From Clostridiales bacterium (GTDB lineage: Bacteria > Bacillota > Clostridia > Christensenellales > UBA3700), in NCBI GenBank assembly GCA_014799575.1, contig JAAVHS010000035.1, positions 1 through 45,657 on the forward strand: a DNA stretch of 45,657 nt. Direction: 5' to 3'. The position numbers and the translations under genes are program-made. Every line of letters starts with the position of its first letter. Position 1 is the stretch's first letter. Below, piece by piece: positions 9,601 to 16,882 of the stretch. Below the pieces are notes generated by a model that made no database searches, had not been told where the DNA came from, and saw only the letters and a list, made by a program, of their open reading frames with translations.

Positions 9601-12356
9601 ATCGCAAGTCCCGCAGGCAAGTTCTGCAAAACAACCGTTTTCAACCCTGTATCATACTCAAACGGATATCCTTCCTTGTTTGGGTCATAGTTCCACGACA
9701 CGTCAGACAAATTAAACTTGGCTTTGTTTATCTTCCACGTCAACGTAAACGTTACGCTATCTTTAGTTTCGTTTCCTACCTTAAACTTCACTTTGCTTGA
9801 AGTTATAGTAATAGTCGTCGTGTACTCCCCTGCATTCTTTGAAGCAGTCACCACCACCCCAGACTTTTTGGTCTCGGTTTTAGATATCGTTATTCCGTCT
9901 TCCAAAGATATATTTATACTTTCGTCGTTGTAAATTTCTTCGTCTAGCTTAGCAGAAAAAGAAAACTCTTTGCCGTTGTACGAAACTTTATCATACGTCG
10001 TTTTAGAATTCCAACTTTCAAGCGTAGTAATTTTGCCGTCATTGCTATACGACCATATTATATACTCTTCTTTTATCTCTACTTCCTTGTCGGTTATACT
10101 GAACTTCTTTTCCGACGTCGTCGAAGTACTTATCTCATAATTTCTATTTTGGTTGTCATCAGTTGCATTTCCCAACGATATAGAAAAAGTATATTTCTCC
10201 GTTCTCGTAGACTGCTTGGGTATAGTGATATTAGTCTTCTTTTCGCCTATCGACGTTATTTTGTCGAAAGCAATATCTTTACCGTCTACTTTCGCAACGT
10301 ATTCAATCACGTCTTCATCATTCTTTCTATCGTCTTTTATTGTGACAGTCTTGTCCACTCCTGCATTCCATGTCCATTCCCCTTCGGGTGAAATGAATGA
10401 TATTATCAACTCGGCTTTGCCGATGACTACCGGCAACGTCACTTCCGCCCTGCTGTCTCCGTCGCTCCACTTGGTTGTCTCGGCATTGTTCAACTTCAAC
10501 GTGACGTTATACGTGCCCGCATTGGTGACTTTAAGCACTTTTTTGTCGGCATCATATTCCATTCCGCTGTTCGCCGGCGGTGTGATAGTGACGTCACTGC
10601 TGACGTTGGACAATTCTATTTCCTGTTCCTGCCCTGTATAATACAAACTCGCATTAGACGATAACGACGGCTTTGTTACCGATTTCTTGTCTATTGTAAT
10701 ATCCGTTGAATACGTCTTGTCCAATTCGTAGTTCTTGCACGTTTCAGGGTTGCTTATTATGACAGTAGCCGTATAATTGCCTGCATCGCTAGGCGGAGTT
10801 GTAGACTCATAAGAGGCTGTTCCCGACTTGTTCTTATAATTTATTGCAAACGTTGGCGCTCGCCCATTGGCTTCCGTATCTACGTCGGTATATATCTGCC
10901 CGTCATCAAGTGTAAACGTTACGATTGTGCCGTTTTTAGTCAACGTTCCTTTGATTTTTTTTGTATTTATCTTGAAGTCAAAATAGCGTGTTTGGTCATC
11001 TTCTCCTATACTTTTGTCCGGCGTACCTGCAAACTTATCATTCTTGTCATTTAACGTAACTTTGACCGAATAAGTGTCTGCGTCAATCATATCGTATTGA
11101 TTTGCACTGGGATAATCCATTGTCATTAAGTCTTCGTCGAACCACTTTATATCCGCGCCGTTTTCAATCAACTTTTCTATGGATTGTTTTTCTCCGTTGT
11201 AATCCACTTCAACGTCAGTTGGTTCAGATACTCCAACAGCATCGCCCACAGAACTTAAATTAAGATGAAACGCGGGTCGAATTACGTACGAACTTGTTGA
11301 TACATAATTGTGAGAGACTGCTGAACCGTCATATTTAATGTAATACGAACCGCGATAGCCATCCTCACTACCCGAACGCAACCAGCAATGTGAAGTCGAC
11401 GTAGCAGATGCGCGTTGATTTTGAGATGTTCTCCACAATCCTGCGACACTTGTACCGGCACCTACTTCTGCTACGCTAGGAAGCCATAGAGTGTCGTTTT
11501 TCCAAGCTTGATAACCACTAGTACTTACACTCGTGTTAGTATAATAATTACGCGTGCTATTATATGAGCAACCGCTATCCAATGCGTCGTTGTTGAAATC
11601 GTAAGACTGCCCTGCCGATGTCTTTGCGCTTTGATTGTGTTGCCAAGACATATTATCAGGCACTTCGAGATATTCCTTGATTGATTTACTATTTTTGCTT
11701 TTATCTACCGTATATATTGCCCATGTGCCGGTTGAACTTTGAGTGACGCTTGTAAGAGAAGACGCATTATATGCAGTCGCATATTTGCCGCCATTATTGA
11801 GTATTGACGCCCTCATATAACTCGTGCCGTACATATTATTAGGATACGTGCCGATATTGTTTGAAGCCTGAGTGTGCCATTTATCAGTAATAGTACTGCT
11901 AGAAAGCCAAAAAGTCAATATCGGTTGTTGTACCTTCACCCCGTCAACAGTGATTTCATTGGTAGACAAATACACGGGAGTCCAACTTGTACCGTTGATA
12001 GTAATTGTAAGATCTTTACTGCCATTATCAGCGTTTGACGTCCTAAATTGCGAAGCCGTTCTTGTCCCGCTCCAATTCTTAAGCGTAGATTTATTTGCCT
12101 TAGAGTCTCCTGTGACTAGTCTAACAAGTTTCCAAAATACATCGGAATTAAAAACTTTTCCGTCTTCACTATTTTCGTAACCATCCAACATCAACTCGCC
12201 TAAATTAGTAGATTGCGAAGCTACGGTTGTAGAACTCGTAAAAGCATTCGCATTATTCGGCGCAATAAAGGTCATTGCGCTTGCCATAATCAAGCACAAT
12301 ATCAACAATATTGACAGCGCAACGTACCCCTTTAATTTCCTCTTTTTTATATCCAT
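6651..12356 (-). CDS. Giant multidomain surface protein (signal peptide, DUF6273-like, MBG-like repeats, TM pair, coiled coil)
   Basis: 1901 residues; the start has CGAGG upstream. An N-terminal signal (KKRKLKGYVALSILLILCLI..., probable cleavage after ANA near 38) is followed at about 45-370 by a DUF6273-like domain. That domain includes LWLPSVAEVG, a CWLRSGS motif and VIRPAFHLNLSS. A long beta-rich region (about 375-1390) has many repeats of the MBG/Ig-like kind, such as YTGQEQEIELSNVSS and AGTYNVTLKLNNAE. A Pro/Thr/Glu linker (PEDPTEPTPTPS, about 1395-1425) leads to TM1 (about 1432-1450), a basic loop (KRKKIKKTIEKK) and TM2 (about 1487-1508). Then come a Gln/Glu-rich coiled coil (about 1510-1690), a VEKIVEKEV/Pro segment and a conserved-looking C-terminal domain (about 1772-1901). 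The role is unknown; a surface adhesin or sensor is likely. Confidence 0.85.
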   Translation of the reverse strand: MDIKKRKLKGYVALSILLILCLIMASAMTFIAPNNANAFTSSTTVASQSTNLGELMLDGYENSEDGKVFNSDVFWKLVRLVTGDSKANKSTLKNWSGTRTASQFRTSNADNGSKDLTITINGTSWTPVYLSTNEITVDGVKVQQPILTFWLSSSTITDKWHTQASNNIGTYPNNMYGTSYMRASILNNGGKYATAYNASSLTSVTQSSTGTWAIYTVDKSKNSKSIKEYLEVPDNMSWQHNQSAKTSAGQSYDFNNDALDSGCSYNSTRNYYTNTSVSTSGYQAWKNDTLWLPSVAEVGAGTSVAGLWRTSQNQRASATSTSHCWLRSGSEDGYRGSYYIKYDGSAVSHNYVSTSSYVIRPAFHLNLSSVGDAVGVSEPTDVEVDYNGEKQSIEKLIENGADIKWFDEDLMTMDYPSANQYDMIDADTYSVKVTLNDKNDKFAGTPDKSIGEDDQTRYFDFKINTKKIKGTLTKNGTIVTFTLDDGQIYTDVDTEANGRAPTFAINYKNKSGTASYESTTPPSDAGNYTATVIISNPETCKNYELDKTYSTDITIDKKSVTKPSLSSNASLYYTGQEQEIELSNVSSDVTITPPANSGMEYDADKKVLKVTNAGTYNVTLKLNNAETTKWSDGDSRAEVTLPVVIGKAELIISFISPEGEWTWNAGVDKTVTIKDDRKNDEDVIEYVAKVDGKDIAFDKITSIGEKKTNITIPKQSTRTEKYTFSISLGNATDDNQNRNYEISTSTTSEKKFSITDKEVEIKEEYIIWSYSNDGKITTLESWNSKTTYDKVSYNGKEFSFSAKLDEEIYNDESINISLEDGITISKTETKKSGVVVTASKNAGEYTTTITITSSKVKFKVGNETKDSVTFTLTWKINKAKFNLSDVSWNYDPNKEGYPFEYDTGLKTVVLQNLPAGLAIADYEDDGNANVDGNKASKVCAYNESTKEYTPYKTTVKFKYDTSVEDVANNYYLPTSTDRNSYTYKVDEEDAEFPFELKWIIKKGVLDLDAEWERYPFEDSSSRVFRPYRVASKTVEAKIQYKYYEEKDYDQTNGIATGAPVELKDIVVDLNNPKKYYVVAEVNDKYASNYEIKQGTQAKRFNVGANVVINIDMDTEFIYDGKAHGVESEWKFDEDAVETEHIVGKWYSIEKVKGENGEEEEVKTLLEEAPKKAGTYLVAFDFDDENHQDSYALSVYNVRFEIKQAELVIALDGNKTEFEFNGEDLALKLNLSCDNKLDVSGVKIVKTYYEGTEIKEDGSNKLDGVLPKNVGKYIVVLSIDETDEDNYRNYYIKDTCIKFDIEITPYQITAEWDTTGDIPTLKGLTSEEKEKIEYVYTDSEGNVIEDISAVEAGNYKVIARIKSEYAGNYVFVDGDGQVLENVNSTEQAFEIEAQEPENPEDPIVPVDPTTPEDPTEPTPTPSIDIVQIIKEYWQPILSAICIILIIIFMSKGIGYAGKRKKIKKTIEKKYSNAYYAVGGVGLFNLPYTTWTIIACILAGVTVLAFIFMLLEKKSLSKVEEELDDARSEYEQAKEKKKEDEMRMMLMGMMGGNANGGQGFAFQQGVSADEMRLMLNDAVTAMLPNVTQYLPQEASHSDELIQQLIEQNAQSEERMRQMNEQNEERIEKLVKQLAEQNKSGVDADAIERLVDKLSKQQVVEKQAEREVAATNVNDEKIEMLIRNQEMLMRQMMELSSRNNDKQIIMPYPQPVVQQPIMPQPTIIQQPAEKIIIEKPVEKIVEKEVRVEVPVEKIVPVPMPVEKPAKATKAPAQRLTLDEAYAKLSANQKKIFDTLKAYAMSKDKCKEKKSTYFTILGQSTVNPLVKLTIKKNTTVALFKMEDEYMKDIRRGASSDGTKVKVKETEVVVGDNQALSTAKDMIDLREDQIERYNDYLKEQRSMKKK

Positions 12357-12386
12357 TTTTACCTCGTTTTTATCCGATTTTTTGCC

Positions 12387-12416
12387 TAGTCAGGAAAAGT
12401 ATACATTTCCTGACTA
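12387..12416. promoter_or_regulatory. 30-bp near-perfect palindrome, candidate operator of the giant surface gene
   Basis: TAGTCAGGAAA (12387-12397) and TTTCCTGACTA (12406-12416) flank AGTATACA, itself centred on GTATAC. Over 30 bp only one symmetric pair is mismatched. The right edge lies between the gene start (12356) and any upstream promoter, so a bound protein would block transcription. A second partial copy is at 12504-12524. Confidence 0.6.
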
Positions 12417-12503
12417 AAAGCACTTGAATAAAAAATTATGATATGTTATGATATATATGTCTAATTATCGAGATTTTTGACTTTTCAGTGTCGAAATTCT
12501 TCG

Positions 12504-12524
12504 GTCAGGAAATGTATACTTTAT
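12504..12524. promoter_or_regulatory. Second copy (left arm and centre) of the GTCAGGAAA-GTATAC operator
   Basis: GTCAGGAAATGTATACTTT repeats the left arm and centre of the palindrome at 12387-12416, about 115 bp further upstream, with a degenerate right arm (ATTTGG). Two sites on one promoter region suggest cooperative binding or looping. Confidence 0.5.
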
Positions 12525-12588
12525 TTGGAAATTTTTGACTTTTTTTGAATATTTTTTATAAAATCCTACAAATTTTGCAATTAAAAAG

Positions 12589-12627
12589 AAAAAGTCCCTC
12601 GTACTTCTTGTACGTTGGGACCTTTTT
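12589..12627 (-). terminator. Intrinsic terminator downstream of rho
   Basis: On the reverse strand GGTCCCAACGTAC pairs with GTACGAGGGAC through an AAGAA loop, and a TTTTTCTTTTT tract follows. It is about 65 nt after the rho stop. The rest of 12417-12690 holds AT-rich promoter-like sequence for the surface gene and no further gene. Confidence 0.75.
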
Positions 12628-12690
12628 GTTGCGCTGATTTGGCGGTAAAGATGCTTTTTAATTCTGCCTAGACGGCCTTTCCGCCGAACG

Positions 12691-14547
12691 TTAAATAAAT
12701 TTTCTGATGCTGTATCCGCTCTTCTCCAACACTTTGACTTGCGATATAATCGACTCGATAAACTCTTCGTTGTTCTTGGTCTTTTGCATCATATTCAAAA
12801 GTTGGTCGGTGGTCTCTTGCGAATCGCCCGACGAGAGCAATTTTCTCAATGCCCATACGCCTTCGAGTTCCTTTTGCGTCAAGAGCAAATCTTCTCTTCT
12901 TGTGGACGAACGGTTGAGGTCGATTGCAGGGAAAATTCTTCTTTCGCTGAGTTTTCTATCAAGAGTAATTTCCATATTGCCCGTACCTTTGAATTCTTCG
13001 TAGATTACGTCGTCCATTCTTGAGCCCGTATCGACGAGCGCAGTCGCGATAATCGTCAACGAACCGCCGTTTTCGATATTTCTTGCCGCGCCGAAAAATT
13101 TCTTGGGATTAGCCAACGCGCCTGGGTCGATACCGCCTGAAAGCGTCCTGCCCGTCGGCGGAATCGTCAAGTTGTACGCTCTTGCAAGTCTTGTCAGCGA
13201 GTCCATCATAATGACTACGTCCTTGCCGAGTTCCACAAGTCTTTTTGCGCGCTCGATAAGAAGTTCGGACGCATTGCAGTGATGTTCGGGCACTTCGTCA
13301 AAGGTGGAATAGATTACTTCGCCCTTGATAGACCTCTTCATGTCCGTTACTTCTTCGGGACGTTCGTCTACTAGAAGTACGAACAACGTCACTTCTTGGT
13401 GATTTGTCGTAATGGAATTGGCAATCTTCTTGAGAAGGGTTGTCTTACCTGCTTTCGGCGGGGAAACAATCATTGCTCTTTGACCTTTGCCAATCGGCGC
13501 AATCAAATCAAGACTTCTGATTGCGAAATCGCCTCTCGTGACACTCTTATCCGCGGTGTTGATTTCCAATCTCAATCTTTCCTGTGGGAAAATCGGGGTC
13601 AAAGTGTCGAAATGAGGTCTTTTGCGCAAGTCGTTGAGGTCTTTACCGCTTTCGCCGTCAAATCCGACCATTTTATATTCGCCCGTCGAGGGAATGTCGT
13701 TGCCTTTTTCGTCCTTTTGGTAAATAAGTTCATATTTCAAATCGGGATTAACTCTGTCGACAGACACAAGCGCGGGGGGTTTGTTGTCGCTGTTTTTTCT
13801 TGCCATACCCGTCACGAAGTCGCCCGCTCTGAGTCCCATACTCTTTATCATCTTGCCCGACACGTAGACGTCTTTGTCACCGCACTCGCAGTTTTCCGCG
13901 CGCAAAAAGCCGTAGCCGTCGAGCATTTCGAGAATACCGCTTCTGTATTCCGACTCTCCGCCTTTTTCCTCTTCATCTTGATTGTCGTTCTTGGTATTTT
14001 TGTTGTAATTGTTGGGTCTTTCGTAATTGTTAAATTTATCTGAATTTTTATTGTTATTTTTTTCGGCGTTGTTTCTATCGTATCTGCTCTCGAAACTCGA
14101 CGAATCGCTCACCATACTGAATCCTTCCGACTTCGGCGGTCTTCCCAAAGCCTTGCGCTGAACGGGTTCTTGCTCAAATTCGTTTTGCTCTAAGGCCTTT
14201 TGCTCTTCGATTATCTTGAAATACTCTTCTACAATCTCCGCCTTTTTCTTTGTCGTCGGCGACTTGATACCCGCTTCTCTCGCAATAATTCTCAGGGTAT
14301 GTATCGTCATATTTTTGAAGTCTTCTTCGGTGTAGACGACACGTTTTTCAACAAGCGTATTCGATTGCTCTTCGCCCCTTTCTTCCGCCTCTTTGTTCGA
14401 GCCTGCGCCGATTGCGCAAATGCGGTCGATAAGTTGCTCCTCGGAAAGATAAGTTACGTCATTGAGTCCCAACTTTCTTGCGAGTTCTCTCAGTTGAAAT
14501 AGGTTTTTACCCTTTAGTTCGTCCAACGTATAATTCTTTTTTGCCAT
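12691..14547 (-). CDS. rho: Transcription termination factor Rho with Asn-rich insertion
   Basis: A 618-residue hexameric RNA helicase ending Rho-dependent transcripts. Residues 1-50 are the Rho N-terminal domain (LDELKGKNLFQLRELARKLG), and a second SAP-like helical unit lies at about 79-112. Residues about 150-197 are a disordered stretch very rich in Asn, Lys and Asp (NNAEKNNNKNSDKFNNYER...). The cold-shock RNA-binding domain follows (GILEMLDGYGFLRAENCECG, about 203-265). The ATPase has Walker A SPPKAGKTTLLKK (about 358-370) and Walker B VVIMMDSLTRLARAYN (about 445). The Q/R-loop region GGIDPGALANPKKFFGAARN is complete. The start has GGGAG. The insertion makes it longer than the roughly 420-residue E. 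coli enzyme. Confidence 0.97.
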   Translation of the reverse strand: MAKKNYTLDELKGKNLFQLRELARKLGLNDVTYLSEEQLIDRICAIGAGSNKEAEERGEEQSNTLVEKRVVYTEEDFKNMTIHTLRIIAREAGIKSPTTKKKAEIVEEYFKIIEEQKALEQNEFEQEPVQRKALGRPPKSEGFSMVSDSSSFESRYDRNNAEKNNNKNSDKFNNYERPNNYNKNTKNDNQDEEEKGGESEYRSGILEMLDGYGFLRAENCECGDKDVYVSGKMIKSMGLRAGDFVTGMARKNSDNKPPALVSVDRVNPDLKYELIYQKDEKGNDIPSTGEYKMVGFDGESGKDLNDLRKRPHFDTLTPIFPQERLRLEINTADKSVTRGDFAIRSLDLIAPIGKGQRAMIVSPPKAGKTTLLKKIANSITTNHQEVTLFVLLVDERPEEVTDMKRSIKGEVIYSTFDEVPEHHCNASELLIERAKRLVELGKDVVIMMDSLTRLARAYNLTIPPTGRTLSGGIDPGALANPKKFFGAARNIENGGSLTIIATALVDTGSRMDDVIYEEFKGTGNMEITLDRKLSERRIFPAIDLNRSSTRREDLLLTQKELEGVWALRKLLSSGDSQETTDQLLNMMQKTKNNEEFIESIISQVKVLEKSGYSIRKFI

Positions 14548-14677
14548 ATTATTCTCCCAAAACGAGTTGCCTTAAAGGCTTATAATAAATATATTTTCTA
14601 AAATGTATAATGTGAATAAATAAGTAATTAAATTTTCTACAAAAGAAAAATTTTTATACCGAAAACTTTCGTTTTTT

Positions 14678-14701
14678 GCAAGAGGTATTTCTACCTCTTG
14701 C
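14678..14701. other. Hairpin between the MBL-fold gene and rho
   Basis: GCAAGAGGTA-TTTC-TACCTCTTGC, perfect 10-bp arms, just after the stop of the hydrolase gene at 14710. On the reverse strand the 3' side is followed by A residues, not T. It is therefore not a classical intrinsic terminator for the gene it follows. It may protect the mRNA 3' end or lie in the rho leader. Confidence 0.5.
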
Positions 14702-14709
14702 TTAATTTC

Positions 14710-15366
14710 TTAAAACGCTTCGTCCTTAAATACAATGACTTTCGTCGAATCTCCTTCAAAATACGCTCTGTCGACTTCCAACGTCGTGCCGTCGATTTTG
14801 ACGATTTGCTCCTCCTCGAACAAGTCCAAAAATTCGTCGACTTTGTCTATATCGATTTCGCTCTTTGAAGTCTTGAAGTGCATTGGGATGACGATATCGG
14901 GCATAATGATGTCTACGTACTCTTTGGCTTGATTTGCGTCGATAGTATAGTTACCGCCGACGGGTATCATAAGCACGTTGACCGAGCCTATGCCCTCTGC
15001 AAGTCTTACGGTACATTCCTCCCCGATGTCGCCCATGTGACACAAGTCCACTCCGTCCATACGGTATTTGAAAATGCAGTTGTCGCCGCGCTTTTTGCCC
15101 GATTTCCCGTCATGGAAAGAGTGCATAGATGAAATATCAACGCCTTTTTCTTCCCAAAATCCGCACTCGCTGATTACGAGCGGAGAACCGGAAACTTTGA
15201 CCACCGCATTATGGTCTTTGTGTTGGTGCGAGCACGTCACGACGTCAGCCTTGACGTTTGTCATCTCGAAGCCTACGATTGATTTGTCAAAGGGGTCGGC
15301 TACAATCGTAGTTCCGGTCGACTCCGTCAACTTGAAACACGAATGCCCCAGCCATTCAATTTTCAT
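14710..15366 (-). CDS. Metallo-beta-lactamase-fold metal-dependent hydrolase (UlaG/UPF0173-like)
   Basis: A 218-residue protein. The first residues WLGHSCFKL and the zinc motif CSHQHKDH (about 45-52) identify the UlaG/UPF0173 branch of the MBL superfamily. Later metal-ligand positions are HMGDIGEE (about 110-117) and the C-terminal MHFKTSK (about 160-166). Such enzymes hydrolyse lactone or phosphoester bonds; the substrate here is unknown. The start lies 1 nt after the prs stop, with GAGGAG inside the end of prs, so the genes are co-translated. The tight coupling to PRPP synthetase might point to a nucleotide or sugar-phosphate substrate, but this is only an inference. Confidence 0.85.
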   Translation of the reverse strand: MKIEWLGHSCFKLTESTGTTIVADPFDKSIVGFEMTNVKADVVTCSHQHKDHNAVVKVSGSPLVISECGFWEEKGVDISSMHSFHDGKSGKKRGDNCIFKYRMDGVDLCHMGDIGEECTVRLAEGIGSVNVLMIPVGGNYTIDANQAKEYVDIIMPDIVIPMHFKTSKSEIDIDKVDEFLDLFEEEQIVKIDGTTLEVDRAYFEGDSTKVIVFKDEAF

Positions 15367-15367
15367 T

Positions 15368-16567
15368 TTACTCCTCGCTTATGTTCATTGCCAGTTGTTG
15401 AGGTTTGCCGGCATTAAATTTTTCGATAAGTTCGTGTATTTTATCATGTGGGTCAAGTAATTGACTTACTGATTTCTTTTGGTCGATTGCGGCGATTATG
15501 TAAGCCACAAACTTGGACATATCCGCCTGAACGAACCAATTCTTTTGCAAAAGTTCCTCAGTCGCGTAAGTCAAGTTGGTGGAAAGCACCGCGTCGAAAA
15601 GACCTGCGTCGTACGCCTTTTGGAATTTCTCAGGTCCTTCGGTGAAAAGCGCGTAAGTCGCAGAAAGGAATATTCTTCCGCAACCTGCTTCTTTGAGTTC
15701 CGTACACAATTTAAGCATACTGTCGCCCGTCGCGATAATGTCGTCTGCTACGAAAATATCCTTATCCTTTACGTCGTTGCCGATATACTCGTGAGCAACA
15801 ATCGGATTTCTTCCGTTGACTACGTTTGCGTAATCTCTACGCTTATAGAACATACCCAAATCAGTGCCCAGTACGGACGCGTAGTAAATATTTCTGCTCA
15901 TAGCGCCTTCGTCAGGACTTACTATCATAAAGTTGTCTTTCTTCATATTGATTTCGGGGAAAGACTTGAGCAACGCTTTGAGTATCTGATAGGTCGGCAT
16001 AAAGTTGTCGAAGCCCATGATAGGAACGGAGTTCTGAACGCGCGGGTCGTGAGCGTCGAAAGTGATTATGTCGTTTACGCCCATAAATTCGAGTTCTCTC
16101 AACATTTGAGCGCAATCGAGCGATTCTCTCGCCACTCTTCTGTGCTGTCTTCCGCCGTAGAGCAAAGGCATAACGACGGTGATTTTGTTCGCCATACCGG
16201 TGCAAGCGCCGATAATTCTTTTGAGGTCGGAATAGTGGTCGTCAGGTGACATACGGTTGGGCGTGCCAAACATATTGTACTCAATCGAGTAATTGCCGAC
16301 GTCGCAAATGATATACAAATCCTTGCCTCTTATGCTGTCTTTGATAAGTCCCTTGCCGTCGCCCGTGGTAAATCTAGGACAGGTGTTGCCGACAAGAAAA
16401 GTATCTTTGAAAAAATTTTTCCCGCTTGCTTTCGCCTCGTTGTTGTACCAGTTGACAAGGTATTTGTCTACCTTCTTTCCCAACTCCGCAGCGCCTTCCA
16501 ACGCCAAAATAGCCATATTGGAAGAATCCTTTTCAAAATTGAAAATCGACTCAAAAAACGGTCTCAT
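15368..16567 (-). CDS. prs: Ribose-phosphate pyrophosphokinase (PRPP synthetase), long clostridial form
   Basis: A 399-residue enzyme making PRPP from ribose 5-phosphate and ATP for purine, pyrimidine, His and Trp synthesis. Recognisable parts are TVVMPLLYGGRQHRRVARES (about 128-147; the catalytic flexible-loop region), FDAHDPRVQN (about 168-177) and the PRPP-binding loop FVADDIIATGDSMLKL (about 267-282). The protein is about 80 residues longer than the 315-residue E. coli enzyme and has an atypical N-terminus (FFESIFNFEKDSSNMAILAL), as in a known clostridial subfamily. GGAGGC precedes the ATG. It is the first gene of an operon with the MBL-fold hydrolase. Confidence 0.92.
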   Translation of the reverse strand: MRPFFESIFNFEKDSSNMAILALEGAAELGKKVDKYLVNWYNNEAKASGKNFFKDTFLVGNTCPRFTTGDGKGLIKDSIRGKDLYIICDVGNYSIEYNMFGTPNRMSPDDHYSDLKRIIGACTGMANKITVVMPLLYGGRQHRRVARESLDCAQMLRELEFMGVNDIITFDAHDPRVQNSVPIMGFDNFMPTYQILKALLKSFPEINMKKDNFMIVSPDEGAMSRNIYYASVLGTDLGMFYKRRDYANVVNGRNPIVAHEYIGNDVKDKDIFVADDIIATGDSMLKLCTELKEAGCGRIFLSATYALFTEGPEKFQKAYDAGLFDAVLSTNLTYATEELLQKNWFVQADMSKFVAYIIAAIDQKKSVSQLLDPHDKIHELIEKFNAGKPQQLAMNISEE

Positions 16568-16882
16568 CTCTGCCTCCGTGTATTATTAAAATTGTATCCT
16601 TGTGAATTGCGCCAAAAATCAACACAATTATAGATTATTGTATCAACGAAAATAGAAGTATTAAATTTTCTACTATGTGAATCCATATAGCCTCACTCGA
16701 AAATTTTGTAAAACGAGCCGCTAGCCCTTACTACATTGATATAATATCATAGTAAAAATATAAAATCAAGTCTTTTGCCCACCTTTTCGCTCTATAATAA
16801 CAGTATTATATTGATATAAAAAAGCATACCCGAAAATCTCGGGTATGTTTCTGTCTTTAAATTCTGCTCGCAAATCGCGATT
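16568..16882 (-). other. Gene-free interval: prs leader/promoter and a terminator
   Basis: No coding region is supported. The reverse strand holds a possible prs promoter (TTTACA at 16707-16712, 17-nt spacer, TATATG at 16684-16689), giving a leader of about 110 nt. The left end holds the terminator at 16825-16847. No riboswitch fold is recognised. Confidence 0.4.
16825..16847 (-). terminator. Intrinsic terminator of the GLUG-repeat lipoprotein gene
   Basis: CATACCCGA (16825-16833), a 5-nt loop and TCGGGTATG (16839-16847). On the reverse strand a T-rich run follows (CTTTTTTATATC). It is about 36 nt after the stop codon at 16883. Confidence 0.8.

Noticed and set aside
7047..9800. Long open frames on the forward strand within the giant surface gene
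   Set aside because: They lack ribosome sites and family motifs and have unnatural composition (Cys/Phe/Arg/Leu-rich); they are antisense shadows of the 1901-residue gene.
14678..14701. Terminator after the MBL-fold hydrolase
   Set aside because: The hairpin is good but the downstream bases on the transcribed strand are A, not T.
15479..16249. 256-residue forward frame over prs
   Set aside because: Antisense shadow of a gene with unmistakable PRPP synthetase motifs.
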